From Bacteroidales bacterium (GTDB lineage Bacteria > Bacteroidota > Bacteroidia > Bacteroidales > UBA932): DNA of 64,000 nt. The position numbers and the translations under genes are program-made. The DNA lies in assembly GCA_017962235.1 (NCBI GenBank), contig JAGCVS010000009.1, positions 79,927 to 143,926 on the forward strand, written 5' to 3'. Of the stretch, positions 16,675-25,639 are shown one piece after another (the first letter of the stretch is position 1; each line of letters opens with the position of its first letter). The notes beneath the pieces are model-generated. The model saw only the letters and a program-made list of their open reading frames with translations. It was not told the DNA's origin and ran no database searches.

Positions 16675-19600
16675 ATGGGAAACGGACAACTTGACATTTA
16701 CAAGGCATCGGCTGGCAGCGGAAAGACCCACAAGCTGACCCACAAGTATATCTCTTTCTTGCTCACGGACAAGGCAGAGAAAGATGCCTACAAGCATATA
16801 CTTGCGGTGACCTTCACCAACAAGGCCACCGAGGAGATGAAGAGCCGCATTGTGAAGACCCTTTACGAGCTCTCGCAAGGGAAAGGAGAAGAGCTGGAGG
16901 GGATGGATGCAGCCGGGGTGGCAGAGGTTCAGAAGAAGGCCAAGGAGGCCCTGACTGCCATCCTTCACGACTATTCAAACTTCCAGGTTACCACCATCGA
17001 TAAATTCTTCCAGCAGGTGTTCCGCTCGTTCGCGCGGGAACTGGGAAGCTTTACCAATTACCGGGTTGAGGTGCGGGACGACGACGTTCTCTCACATGTG
17101 GTGGACGAGCTGCTCTCAGGTATGGACGATGATTCCTCCCGCGGGGACCGGATATTCGATATCATCAACAAGTTCGCGGTGGACCAGCTCCGCTTCAAGT
17201 CGGTTCACGGCTTTCAGAAACAGCTTCTTGAGTTTGCGAAGCTCTTTCTCAAAGAGGACTTCAAAGTGAAGGCTGCCGATTACAAGCCCGATTTGAAGAA
17301 GATGGAGGAGGTGGAGGAGATGGCCCATAAGATGGCCGGCGGTTTTGAAAGCAGGCTGCGCGAGTTGGCAACGGAAGCGCTGACGGCTATCGGGGAACAG
17401 GGACTATCAGTCTCAGATTTCTCTTACGGAATAAGCGGTGGAATGGGGCAGATACAAAAATATGCCTCCGGAGAGGTATCTGTCCCGGGGACACGTCTAA
17501 TTACATTGGAGGAAGGCGGTCCGGAGGATTGGTTCTCTTCAAAGACCAGGAAAACTTTGGCGCCTTTGGCCTCCGCTGCATGCAACCGCGGTGACCGGCC
17601 TGGTCTGGATGAACTCCTTACCGCGATAGTGAACCATTTTGACGGATACAGGCAGTATCGCACCGCCGTAATTGTGCGCAACAACGTGGGGGTGATGAAG
17701 ATATTCGGCAGCATCTACGCCGCCCTTGGCAGTTATCTCAAGGAGAATAACATAATGTTGCTGGGAGAGACCACCCAGGCACTTGGCAGGATGATTGGCA
17801 ATAGCGACACTCCGTTCATATACGAGCGGGTGGGGAGCTGGATAGACCATTACCTGCTGGACGAGTTTCAGGACTTCTCTCTGATGCAATGGGCTAATTT
17901 CAAGCCGTTGCTGGAGCAGAGTCTGGACCAGGGTTACGGAGATCTGATAGTGGGGGATGTAAAGCAGAGCATCTACCGTTGGCGGGACAGCGACTGGAAC
18001 ACTCTTGACAGCGGCGTCCAGAACGAGTTGAAAGGAAGGCGTCTTGCGGTGTCCACTCTCTCTGACAACTACCGCAGCGACCGCACGATCGTGGAATTCA
18101 ATAACTATATCTTCAAACGTCTCACCGATGTTGAAAACGGCTCGTTTGAAGGCGATGAAACTATTGCCCGCTCTTTTGCGGATTGCGTGCAGAATGTCAA
18201 GTCCCCCATGGAGGGGCACGTAAAGATAACCTGGTACGAGAAGCCGGGTGACGGTGAACCCAATACTGCTCTCGCTGCCCTTAAGGGGGAGATAGAGGTT
18301 CTGGAAGGGTTGGGATATCCCAGAAGCGCCGTTTATGTGCTGGTGCGCACTAACGCCCAGGCAGCGGCAGTGGCTGACCAACTGATAAGCGATGGTATAG
18401 ATGTCATTACCGATGATTCTCTGCTTGTCGGAGTGTCCGCCTTCGTTCAGCGCATCGTGGCGGTGCTCAGATATATGGTCAGTCCGGATGATTCTACAAA
18501 TCTTCAGGTAATGAAGGAAATGGGAATTGACGTGGCTTCCGTGAACCTCTCAGGCAACTCTCTTTACGATGTGTGTGAGAATATAGTCCGTTCTCTGGAC
18601 CAGAGTCTTTTGGAGGGTGAGATGCCCTATCTGATGACCTTCATGGATCTGGTTCTTGAATATATGAGGGACTATGGCTCCGATATGGCCGGGTTCCTCC
18701 GTTGGTGGGGAGAACTGGGAGCGTCGCAGCCGGTATGTGCACCAAGCGGGGCCAATGCCGTCCGTGTCATGACCATCCATAAGGCTAAAGGTTTAGGGTG
18801 TCCGGCAGTGATAGTACCTTTCTTCCAGGAGTCGCTCACTCCGCCCAATAATGCTACCAATTACATGTGGTGCAAAGATTCTTCCCCTCTTGATGCAGGA
18901 CTGTTGCCCGTAGAGTTCAAAAAACAGGCAGAGGAGTCCACGTTTGGGGAGGATTATCAGAGAGAGGCGCTTCTGTACAAGATGGACGCCCTGAATACCG
19001 CATATGTCGCGTTCACCCGTGCGAAGCACGAACTTATTGTCTATGCCCGGAAAGACAGCAATTCCAAGAGCGTTTCTACTATGGTTTACAGTTTGCTTTC
19101 CAAGGATGGCAAGCTTGACGGGGATGTCTATGAGGCGGGGACAAGGCTCCCTTACGATGCCTCTTCAGAAGGAAGGGAAGCTGTAACTCCCGTATCGTTG
19201 AACGGATACAACTCCATCCCGATGGAGGGCTCCGGCGAGGGACGCAAGCGGCTGGCGCTGGTAACCCGCGGCTCCGATTTCTTCAACCCGGACGGGCGAG
19301 ATGCGGCGCGGGCGAGGGGAATTGTGCTGCACGACATACTTTCCCGTATTGATACTTCGGCGGATGTTCCGGGGGCGGTGGCGGAAGCGGTCGCTGCGGG
19401 CGAACTGTCCGCCGCAGAGGCGGCATCCACGGAGGCTATGGTGGCCGGCATGGTGGCATCTGCATCTTCATACGGCTGGTTCGCCGTCGGGGCTCAGGTG
19501 CTCAAGGAGCTGGCGATAATAGATACCGACGGCAGTGTGCACCGCCCCGACAGGGTGCTGGCAGATGGCAACCGTGCGGTTGTGGTGGATTACAAGTTCG

Positions 19601-19728
19601 GCGCACATCACGGCGGATACCGGCGCCAGGTGGGGCAGTACATGGATATGCTGCGCCGCATGGGTTATGAAGATGTGGAAGGTTATCTTTGGTATGCTGT
19701 AGAGAACAAAATCGAAAAAGTTGCGTAA
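16675..19728 (+). CDS. AddA-like UvrD-family helicase/nuclease
   Basis: A 1017-residue superfamily 1A helicase with a C-terminal RecB nuclease domain. Walker A is ASAGSGKT (residues 11-18). Other motifs are DEFQD (396-400), GDVKQSIYRWR, MTIHKAKGLG and VAFTRAKHEL, plus VVVDYKFG near the end for the nuclease. It pairs with the preceding AddB-like protein. The ATG at 16675 is preferred because GGAGGAG ends six bases upstream; an in-frame ATG at 16660 overlaps the addB-like stop codon. The active nuclease motif in both subunits suggests dual-strand degradation, as in Bacillus AddAB. Confidence 0.93.
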   Translation: MGNGQLDIYKASAGSGKTHKLTHKYISFLLTDKAEKDAYKHILAVTFTNKATEEMKSRIVKTLYELSQGKGEELEGMDAAGVAEVQKKAKEALTAILHDYSNFQVTTIDKFFQQVFRSFARELGSFTNYRVEVRDDDVLSHVVDELLSGMDDDSSRGDRIFDIINKFAVDQLRFKSVHGFQKQLLEFAKLFLKEDFKVKAADYKPDLKKMEEVEEMAHKMAGGFESRLRELATEALTAIGEQGLSVSDFSYGISGGMGQIQKYASGEVSVPGTRLITLEEGGPEDWFSSKTRKTLAPLASAACNRGDRPGLDELLTAIVNHFDGYRQYRTAVIVRNNVGVMKIFGSIYAALGSYLKENNIMLLGETTQALGRMIGNSDTPFIYERVGSWIDHYLLDEFQDFSLMQWANFKPLLEQSLDQGYGDLIVGDVKQSIYRWRDSDWNTLDSGVQNELKGRRLAVSTLSDNYRSDRTIVEFNNYIFKRLTDVENGSFEGDETIARSFADCVQNVKSPMEGHVKITWYEKPGDGEPNTALAALKGEIEVLEGLGYPRSAVYVLVRTNAQAAAVADQLISDGIDVITDDSLLVGVSAFVQRIVAVLRYMVSPDDSTNLQVMKEMGIDVASVNLSGNSLYDVCENIVRSLDQSLLEGEMPYLMTFMDLVLEYMRDYGSDMAGFLRWWGELGASQPVCAPSGANAVRVMTIHKAKGLGCPAVIVPFFQESLTPPNNATNYMWCKDSSPLDAGLLPVEFKKQAEESTFGEDYQREALLYKMDALNTAYVAFTRAKHELIVYARKDSNSKSVSTMVYSLLSKDGKLDGDVYEAGTRLPYDASSEGREAVTPVSLNGYNSIPMEGSGEGRKRLALVTRGSDFFNPDGRDAARARGIVLHDILSRIDTSADVPGAVAEAVAAGELSAAEAASTEAMVAGMVASASSYGWFAVGAQVLKELAIIDTDGSVHRPDRVLADGNRAVVVDYKFGAHHGGYRRQVGQYMDMLRRMGYEDVEGYLWYAVENKIEKVA

Positions 19729-19733
19729 CTTTG
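19726..19733 (+). promoter_or_regulatory. -7 box giving a possibly leaderless transcript
   Basis: TAACTTTG ends six bases before the ATG at 19740. With initiation about 7 bases downstream, transcription would begin on or next to the start codon. The box overlaps the end of the AddA-like gene. Confidence 0.5.
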
Positions 19734-19739
19734 TTCTCT

Positions 19740-20444
19740 ATGAAAGGCCGGCTTTTTTTGATTCCCTCACCGCTGGGCGAGGGTGATCCGCACGAGGTTC
19801 TCCCGGGTGCGGTTTTCGAGAGCATAAAGCATATCACCACTTATGTTGTGGAGGAGGTTCGTACCGCCCGCCGCTTTCTCTCTGCAGCCGGTCTCAAGGG
19901 CGCCATCGACAGCCTGACTTTTTACGAACTCAACGAACATACCGCCGCAGTTGATGCTGCAAGTTACGTCCGCCTGCTTGTAGAGGGACAGGACGTGGGC
20001 CTCATCAGCGAAGCGGGGTTGCCGGCCGTGGCCGACCCGGGCAGCGTGCTGGTGGGGGAGGCACATCGTCACGATATAGAGGTGGTGCCGCTCGTGGGGC
20101 CGTCGTCATTAATGATGGCACTCATGTCATCCGGTCTCAACGGGCAGTCTTTCGCATTCACGGGGTATCTTCCGGTTAAACCGGCAGAACGCCGTGCGCG
20201 CCTGGCGGAGCTGGAGAAACTCTCCCGCCGTGCCAATCAGACCCAGATAATCATAGAGACGCCGTATCGCAACGATTCGCTGCTGGCAGATATGCTGGCG
20301 GTGCTTTCAGAGCAGACCCGGCTCACCGTCGCCGCCAATATCACCCAGCCCGACGCTTTCATCCGCACCCGCACCGTAGGGGAGTGGCGCAAGGAGGCGG
20401 TAACCATAGGCAAACGGCCGTGCGTATTTGTCTTACTGGCATAA
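19740..20444 (+). CDS. SAM-dependent methyltransferase, RsmI/tetrapyrrole-methylase family
   Basis: A 234-residue protein with the tetrapyrrole methylase fold: LFLIPSPLGEGD at the start, VGLISEAGLPAVADPGS around residue 85 and GPSSLMMALMSSGLNGQSFAFTGYLP in the middle. Relatives include RsmI, which 2'-O-methylates C1402 of 16S rRNA. The N-terminus lacks RsmI's usual TPIGNL motif (it reads PSPLGEG), as in a second RsmI-like paralogue group common in Bacteroidetes, so RsmI identity is not certain. The folB gene starts two bases after its stop. Confidence 0.85.
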   Translation: MKGRLFLIPSPLGEGDPHEVLPGAVFESIKHITTYVVEEVRTARRFLSAAGLKGAIDSLTFYELNEHTAAVDAASYVRLLVEGQDVGLISEAGLPAVADPGSVLVGEAHRHDIEVVPLVGPSSLMMALMSSGLNGQSFAFTGYLPVKPAERRARLAELEKLSRRANQTQIIIETPYRNDSLLADMLAVLSEQTRLTVAANITQPDAFIRTRTVGEWRKEAVTIGKRPCVFVLLA

Positions 20445-20446
20445 TC

Positions 20447-20827
20447 ATGAAGAAAGAAGGAATCATAGAACTGCGCGATTTGATGTTCCACGCCTTTCAC
20501 GGTTGCCTGCCGCAGGAGCGGATTGTGGGGGCGGACTATGTGGTGAACCTCAGGTGCACGGTGGACTTGCGCCGCGCCGCCGCTACGGACGATTTGAAAC
20601 ATACGGTGAACTACGCGACGCTTTACGACATTGTTAAGAGCGAGATGGGCACTCCGGTGAACCTGCTGGAGAAGGTGGCGGGGAACATCCTGAAGAATGT
20701 CCGATACTATGCCCCGGCAGTGAAGCATGCCACGGTGACCATCTGCAAGCTGAATCCGCCGTTCGAATATGCCGTGAACGCTCTGGAAACGGAGCATACC
20801 GCCGCTTGCGTAACCCTCAGCTATTGA
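20447..20827 (+). CDS. folB: Dihydroneopterin aldolase
   Basis: FolB converts 7,8-dihydroneopterin to 6-hydroxymethyl-dihydropterin in folate synthesis. The 126-residue protein has the family pattern IELRDLMFHAFHGCLPQER near the N-terminus, TVNYATLYDIVKSEM in the middle and NLLEKVAGNIL with the conserved glutamate. The C-terminal VTICKLNPPF contains the conserved lysine and KxxPP motif. The start is the ATG at 20447, opening directly into the family's first strand. It is in a row with the methylase and mtaB, with gaps of 2-4 bases. Confidence 0.93.
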   Translation: MKKEGIIELRDLMFHAFHGCLPQERIVGADYVVNLRCTVDLRRAAATDDLKHTVNYATLYDIVKSEMGTPVNLLEKVAGNILKNVRYYAPAVKHATVTICKLNPPFEYAVNALETEHTAACVTLSY

Positions 20828-20831
20828 CAGA

Positions 20832-22073
20832 ATGAAGCGGGCGGCGTTTGATACACTGGGCTGCAAGCTCTCCTTTGCGGAGTCATCCTCCTGGGCGAGG
20901 GCCTTCGAGGACGCCGGATTCGAGATTGTGCCCGCAAGCGAAGCCGCCGATATCTATGTGATAAATACATGCTCTGTTACGGAACATGCCGATAAGAAAG
21001 GGCGCAACCTGATCCGCCGGCTGCACCGCAAGGCCCCCGGCGCGCGCATAGTGGTTGCCGGCTGCCAGGCGCAGCTGAGGCCGTCTGAACTGGCTGCGCT
21101 GGAGGGCGTCTGGGCGGTGGTCGGCTCTGAGTTCAAGGGCGACCTGCTGCGGATAGCAACTGCAGAAACCCTTCCTGAAAAGATATTTGTAAAGCCGATT
21201 GGGAGCAACCGCAACTATTTCCCGGCACACTCCTCCACCGGCCGCACCCGCGCCTTTCTGAAGGTGCAGGACGGCTGCGATTACCACTGTACATATTGTA
21301 CGGTCCCCCTGGCCCGCGGCGACAGCCGCAACGCCCCCATAGCGGAGATTGTGGTTCAGGCACGCGAGATAGCGGCCGCCGGCTTCAAGGAGGTGGTGAT
21401 AACCGGGGTGAACACCGGCGACTTTGGCAAGAGCACCGGCGAGAGTTTCTTTGACCTGATAAAGGCGCTGAACGACGTGGAAGGGATAGAACGTTACCGT
21501 ATATCGTCCATAGAACCTAATCTGCTCACCGAGGAAATTGTGGACTGGATTGCGGGCGGCACCAAGTTCCTGCCTCACTTCCACATTCCGCTGCAATCGG
21601 GCTGCGACCGCATACTGGCGGCGATGCACCGCCGTTACAATACAGACTTCTTCCGCCGTCGCATAGAGTATATCCGCAGCAGGATGGAGCATATCTTCTT
21701 TGGAATCGATGTGATTGTGGGCTTCCCCGGCGAGACTGAAGAGGATTTTGAACAGACATACAGGTTTCTGGAGGAGATACGTCCCGCGTTCATACACATC
21801 TTCCCATACTCGAGAAGGGCCGGCACTCCGGCGGCGGAGATGCCGCACCATGTGCAGGACAGTGTAAAGACGCAGCGGGTGGCGCGTCTGGAACAGTTGT
21901 GCGACAGACTGCACGGGGAGTTCTGCGCCGCCAACCGGGGCAGGAAGGAGCAGGTGCTGTTTGAGAGCACAGTGCGCGGCGGCAAGATGTTCGGCTACAG
22001 CCGCAACTATATCAAAGTAGAACGCGACTATGACCCCGCCCTTGTGGGGCAGATAGTCGATGTCATATTGTAA
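20832..22073 (+). CDS. mtaB: tRNA t6A37 methylthiotransferase
   Basis: MtaB is a radical-SAM enzyme that adds a methylthio group to t6A at position 37 of tRNAs reading ANN codons. The 413-residue protein has the three cysteines of the N-terminal UPF0004 cluster (C11, the NTCSVTEHADKK motif, VAGCQAQ) and the radical-SAM CxxxCxxC at C149, C153 and C156. GFPGET and a C-terminal TRAM-like segment follow. DTLGCKLSFAES and the overall length favour MtaB over MiaB or RimO. It lies between folB and an MBL hydrolase with gaps of 3-4 bases. Confidence 0.94.
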   Translation: MKRAAFDTLGCKLSFAESSSWARAFEDAGFEIVPASEAADIYVINTCSVTEHADKKGRNLIRRLHRKAPGARIVVAGCQAQLRPSELAALEGVWAVVGSEFKGDLLRIATAETLPEKIFVKPIGSNRNYFPAHSSTGRTRAFLKVQDGCDYHCTYCTVPLARGDSRNAPIAEIVVQAREIAAAGFKEVVITGVNTGDFGKSTGESFFDLIKALNDVEGIERYRISSIEPNLLTEEIVDWIAGGTKFLPHFHIPLQSGCDRILAAMHRRYNTDFFRRRIEYIRSRMEHIFFGIDVIVGFPGETEEDFEQTYRFLEEIRPAFIHIFPYSRRAGTPAAEMPHHVQDSVKTQRVARLEQLCDRLHGEFCAANRGRKEQVLFESTVRGGKMFGYSRNYIKVERDYDPALVGQIVDVIL

Positions 22074-22076
22074 TTT

Positions 22077-22844
22077 ATGGCGAATAAAGTGATATTTCTG
22101 GGCACCGGGACCTCTTCCGGCGTCCCTATGCTGGGGTGCAGCTGCCCCGTGTGCATGTCGTCGGACCCGCGCGACAAGCGGCTGCGCTGCTCTGTGTATG
22201 TGGAATACGAGGGTCTCAGACTGCTGGTGGATGCCGGTCCTGACTTTCGTGCCCAGCTGCTGCGCGAGAACATAACCCACGTGGATGCAGTACTGCTCAC
22301 CCATCATCACAAAGACCACACCGGCGGCCTGGACGATGTGCGCAGCTTCAACTATTTTGAGCAGCGGGCGTTCCCTATCTACTGCGAGGAATATGTGCAG
22401 GAATCTCTTAAGAGGGAATACTGCTACGCCTTTGACGAGCACCCGTATCCCGGTGCACCTCAGTTCGAACTGCACACAATAACGGACAAGCCGTTTGAGA
22501 TAGGTGGTGTGGAAATTACCCCTGTAAGGGCGCTGCATTACAAACTGCCGGTACTGGGCTTCCGTTTTGGGAAGTTCGGTTATTTGACAGACGCCAGCGC
22601 CATAACCGATGAGGATATTGAAAAGTTCCGAGGCGTGGAGTATTTTGTAATAAACGCCATCCGCTATTCCAGCCATATCTCCCACTTCAGTGTGCCGGAG
22701 GCGCTGCAAGTGATTGAAAAAGTGGGTGCAAAGCGCTCTTTCTTCACCCATCTGTCTCACCAGCTCCCCGCCCACGAGGCCTTCAAGGCCGCCCTACCTC
22801 AAAACATAGAACCCGCGTACGACGGTTTACGTATTGACTTTTAA
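22077..22844 (+). CDS. MBL-fold metallo-hydrolase, PhnP-like
   Basis: A 255-residue metallo-beta-lactamase-fold protein. It opens with VIFLGTGTSSGVPMLGCSCPVC, like PhnP and related phosphodiesterases, and carries the metal-binding HHHKDH motif in LTHHHKDHTGGLDD. A later aspartate (YLTDAS) and histidine (RALHYKLP, HLSHQ) complete the two-metal site. The CxCxxC near the start resembles PhnP's extra zinc site. PhnP cleaves cyclic phosphodiesters, but no phosphonate genes are nearby, so the substrate is open. It ends a five-gene run of RNA and folate genes. Confidence 0.88.
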   Translation: MANKVIFLGTGTSSGVPMLGCSCPVCMSSDPRDKRLRCSVYVEYEGLRLLVDAGPDFRAQLLRENITHVDAVLLTHHHKDHTGGLDDVRSFNYFEQRAFPIYCEEYVQESLKREYCYAFDEHPYPGAPQFELHTITDKPFEIGGVEITPVRALHYKLPVLGFRFGKFGYLTDASAITDEDIEKFRGVEYFVINAIRYSSHISHFSVPEALQVIEKVGAKRSFFTHLSHQLPAHEAFKAALPQNIEPAYDGLRIDF

Positions 22845-22864
22845 AAGAAGTTTCCGTACATTTG
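22834..22864 (+). promoter_or_regulatory. Promoter of the rhamnose operon
   Basis: TTG at 22834-22836 and TACATTTG at 22857-22864 are 20 bases apart, an excellent match to the Bacteroidetes consensus. The rhaB start is at 22892. No palindromic operator is evident in the spacer. Confidence 0.72.
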
Positions 22865-22891
22865 AAGAATTGAATTCAACTTTAATACAAT

Positions 22892-24367
22892 ATGGCATTT
22901 ACATCTATCAGCATCGATTTGGGTGCAACCAGCGGCAGGGTGGTGCTCGCCCGGCTGGACAACGGCCGCCTCGAACTTGAAGAGGTGCATCGTTTCGCCA
23001 ACGGCTTTAGTACCATCGCCGGCCGTACCTACTGCAATCTCTATTATCTTTTCGACGAAATCCGCAAGGGGCTCAAGAAGGTGGGCTCCCGCGATATCGA
23101 GGTGTCGTCCATCGGTATAGATACCTGGGGCGTGGATATCGTTTGTGTTGGCCGCGACGGGCATATTCTCTCGCAGCCGCGCGCATACCGCGACCATTAC
23201 ACAGACGGGATGATGGAGGAGTACTTCAAGATTGTTCCCAAAGACGAGGTTTACCGCCGCACCGGCATCCAGTTCATGAACTTCAATACGCTGTTCCAGC
23301 TGTTCACCCTCAAGAGGGAGGGAAACTCTTCGCTGGAAGCTGCCGACAAGGTGCTGTTCCTCCCCGATGCGCTGTCTTATCTGCTTACCGGCAAGATGGT
23401 GTGCGAATACACCATACTCTCCACCTCGCAGTTCCTGAACCCTTATGACAAGAAGATAGATGAAGGTTTGCTGGAGGCGGCGGGCATCAGTCCCAAGCTC
23501 TTCCCCGAGATTGTGATGCCGGGCCATATCGTGGGCGCTCTCACACCGGAGCTCGCAAAGGAGACCGGCCTTGGGGCCGTGAAGGTGGTTGCGGTAGCCG
23601 GACATGACACCGGCAGCGCCGTGGCAGCCGTTCCCGCCACCACAAAGAACTTCGCATACCTCTCTTCCGGCACATGGTCGCTGATAGGCATTGAGGCTTA
23701 TGAGCCCATTATCGGCGAGGAATCATTCAAAGAGAATTATACCAACGAGGGCGGTATAGACGGTACCATCCGCTTCCTCAAGAACGTGACCGGCATGTGG
23801 CTGCTGGAGCAGTGCCGCGTGAAGTGGAAAGAGCAGGGCAAGGACTACAGCTATCCCCAGATTGTGGAGATGATGGGCAAGGCCAAGCCGTTCGTATCGT
23901 TCGTGGATCCGGACGACCCGTCATTTGCCGCTCCTGAGGATATGGAACAGGCCATCAAGGATTACTGCCGCACCCACGGCGAGCCGGAGCCTGCAGACGA
24001 TGCTGCTATGGTACGCTGCATCTTCGAGAGCCTGGCGCTCAAGTACCGCCACGTGATTGATGTGCTCAACGCCAAGTTCGTGAAGGAACCTATCGAGGTA
24101 CTGCACATTATCGGCGGCGGCAGCAAGAACGCCCTGCTGAACCAGATTACCGCAAACGCAACCAAGTTGCGCGTGCTGGCCGGCCCGTCGGAGGCAACCA
24201 CCATCGGCAATGTGATGATTCAGGCGCGCGCCGCCGGCATCGTAAACACCAAAGAGGATATGCGCCGTCTGATTGGCGACAGCATCTCCACGGAGGAATA
24301 TCTGCCGGAAGACGCACCCCTCTGGGACGCCGCATTTGCAAGATTTAAAGAAATAATATCAAAATAA
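22892..24367 (+). CDS. rhaB: L-rhamnulokinase
   Basis: RhaB phosphorylates L-rhamnulose to rhamnulose-1-phosphate. The 491-residue protein is a FGGY-family kinase: the N-terminal SISIDLGATSGRVVLA phosphate loop, IGIDTWGVDIV, GHDTGSAVAAVP and the C-terminal IIGGGSKNALLNQITA motif. DLGATSGR and the WGVD segment are characteristic of rhamnulokinases. It is the first gene of rhaB-rhaA-rhaT. The downstream aldolase (rhaD) and an AraC-type regulator are not in this window. Confidence 0.96.
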   Translation: MAFTSISIDLGATSGRVVLARLDNGRLELEEVHRFANGFSTIAGRTYCNLYYLFDEIRKGLKKVGSRDIEVSSIGIDTWGVDIVCVGRDGHILSQPRAYRDHYTDGMMEEYFKIVPKDEVYRRTGIQFMNFNTLFQLFTLKREGNSSLEAADKVLFLPDALSYLLTGKMVCEYTILSTSQFLNPYDKKIDEGLLEAAGISPKLFPEIVMPGHIVGALTPELAKETGLGAVKVVAVAGHDTGSAVAAVPATTKNFAYLSSGTWSLIGIEAYEPIIGEESFKENYTNEGGIDGTIRFLKNVTGMWLLEQCRVKWKEQGKDYSYPQIVEMMGKAKPFVSFVDPDDPSFAAPEDMEQAIKDYCRTHGEPEPADDAAMVRCIFESLALKYRHVIDVLNAKFVKEPIEVLHIIGGGSKNALLNQITANATKLRVLAGPSEATTIGNVMIQARAAGIVNTKEDMRRLIGDSISTEEYLPEDAPLWDAAFARFKEIISK

Positions 24368-24379
24368 AACAATATCAAA

Positions 24380-25633
24380 ATGAAAGAGAATCAAGTAATA
24401 AAGGCCTATGAAGTGGCCAAAGAACGCTACGCTTCCATCGGTATCGACACCGACAAAGTGCTGGAGCAGCTCCAGAATTTCCACCTCTCGATGCACTGCT
24501 GGCAGGCAGACGACGTAAAGGGTTTCGAGGTGCAGGCAGGCGCCCTCTCGGGCGGTATCCAGTCCACCGGCAACTATCCCGGCGCTGCCCGCAACATAGA
24601 TGAGCTGCGTGCAGACGTGCTCAAGGCAAAGAGCCTGATTCCCGGTACCCACCGTCTGAACCTCCACGAGATCTACGGTGATTTCCGCGGCAAGGTGGTA
24701 GACCGTGACGAGGTCACCGTTGACTATTTCAAGAGCTGGATTGACTGGGGCAAGGCCAACGATACCAAGTTGGACTTCAACTCCACTTCTTTCTCCCATC
24801 CCAAGAGCGGCAACCTCTCCCTTTCAAATCCCGACAAGGGAATCCGCGATTTCTGGATCGAGCACACCAAGCGCTGCCGTGACATCGCAGACGAGATGGG
24901 TAAAGCCCAGGGCGACCCTTGTATCCTGAACGTTTGGGTTCACGACGGATGCAAGGATGTCTCTGTTAACCATATGCTCTACCGCAGCCTGCTCAAGGAC
25001 TCTCTGGACAAGATCTTTGCAGAGGACAAGAAGCACATGAAAGACTGTATAGAGGGCAAGGTATTCGGCATCGGCCTTGAGAGCTTCACAGTGGGTTCAC
25101 ACGATTTCTATACAGCTTATGCTGCAAAGAACGGCAAGATCCCCACAATCGACACCGGCCACTATCATCCCGCAGAGATACCCGCCGACAAGGTATCTGC
25201 ACTGCTCAACTTTGTGCCTGAACTTATGCTGCACGTGAGTCGTCCAATCCGCTGGGATTCAGACCATGTAACAATTATGGACGACAATACTCTCGAGCTC
25301 TTCGCAGAGATTGTACGTGCCAACGCACTGGAGCGTGTACACTACGGCCTGGATTACTTTGACGGCGCAATGAACCGCGTGGGCGCATACGTAACCGGCA
25401 GCCGTGCCGCACAGAAGTGCATGCTGCGCGCTATGCTGGAGCCTCGCGAGGCCATGAGCAAATACGAGCTCGAGGACAAGCACTTTGAGGTGCTCGCTCT
25501 CTTCGAGGAGGCAAAGGCTATGCCTTGGGGTGCCGTTTACGATATGTTCTGCCTCAAGAACAACGTTCCTGTAGGTCAGGAGTTCATTGATGTCATCCAG
25601 AAATACGAGGCTGAGGTAACCAGCAAAAGGTAA
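24380..25633 (+). CDS. rhaA: L-rhamnose isomerase
   Basis: The enzyme interconverts L-rhamnose and L-rhamnulose in the cytoplasm. The 417-residue length is the usual one. Family features include HCWQADDVKGFE, IPGTHRLNLHEIYGDF and LNVWVHDGCKD. Metal-ligand regions are FGIGLESFTVGSHDFY, TGHYHP and HVSRPIRWDSDHV. It follows rhaB after 12 bases and precedes rhaT by 6, so the three form one operon. Confidence 0.97.
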   Translation: MKENQVIKAYEVAKERYASIGIDTDKVLEQLQNFHLSMHCWQADDVKGFEVQAGALSGGIQSTGNYPGAARNIDELRADVLKAKSLIPGTHRLNLHEIYGDFRGKVVDRDEVTVDYFKSWIDWGKANDTKLDFNSTSFSHPKSGNLSLSNPDKGIRDFWIEHTKRCRDIADEMGKAQGDPCILNVWVHDGCKDVSVNHMLYRSLLKDSLDKIFAEDKKHMKDCIEGKVFGIGLESFTVGSHDFYTAYAAKNGKIPTIDTGHYHPAEIPADKVSALLNFVPELMLHVSRPIRWDSDHVTIMDDNTLELFAEIVRANALERVHYGLDYFDGAMNRVGAYVTGSRAAQKCMLRAMLEPREAMSKYELEDKHFEVLALFEEAKAMPWGAVYDMFCLKNNVPVGQEFIDVIQKYEAEVTSKR

Positions 25634-25639
25634 ACGGTT

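Noticed and set aside
20883..22775. Long open frame antisense to mtaB and the MBL gene
   Set aside because: Shadow of two conserved genes; no start context or domain.
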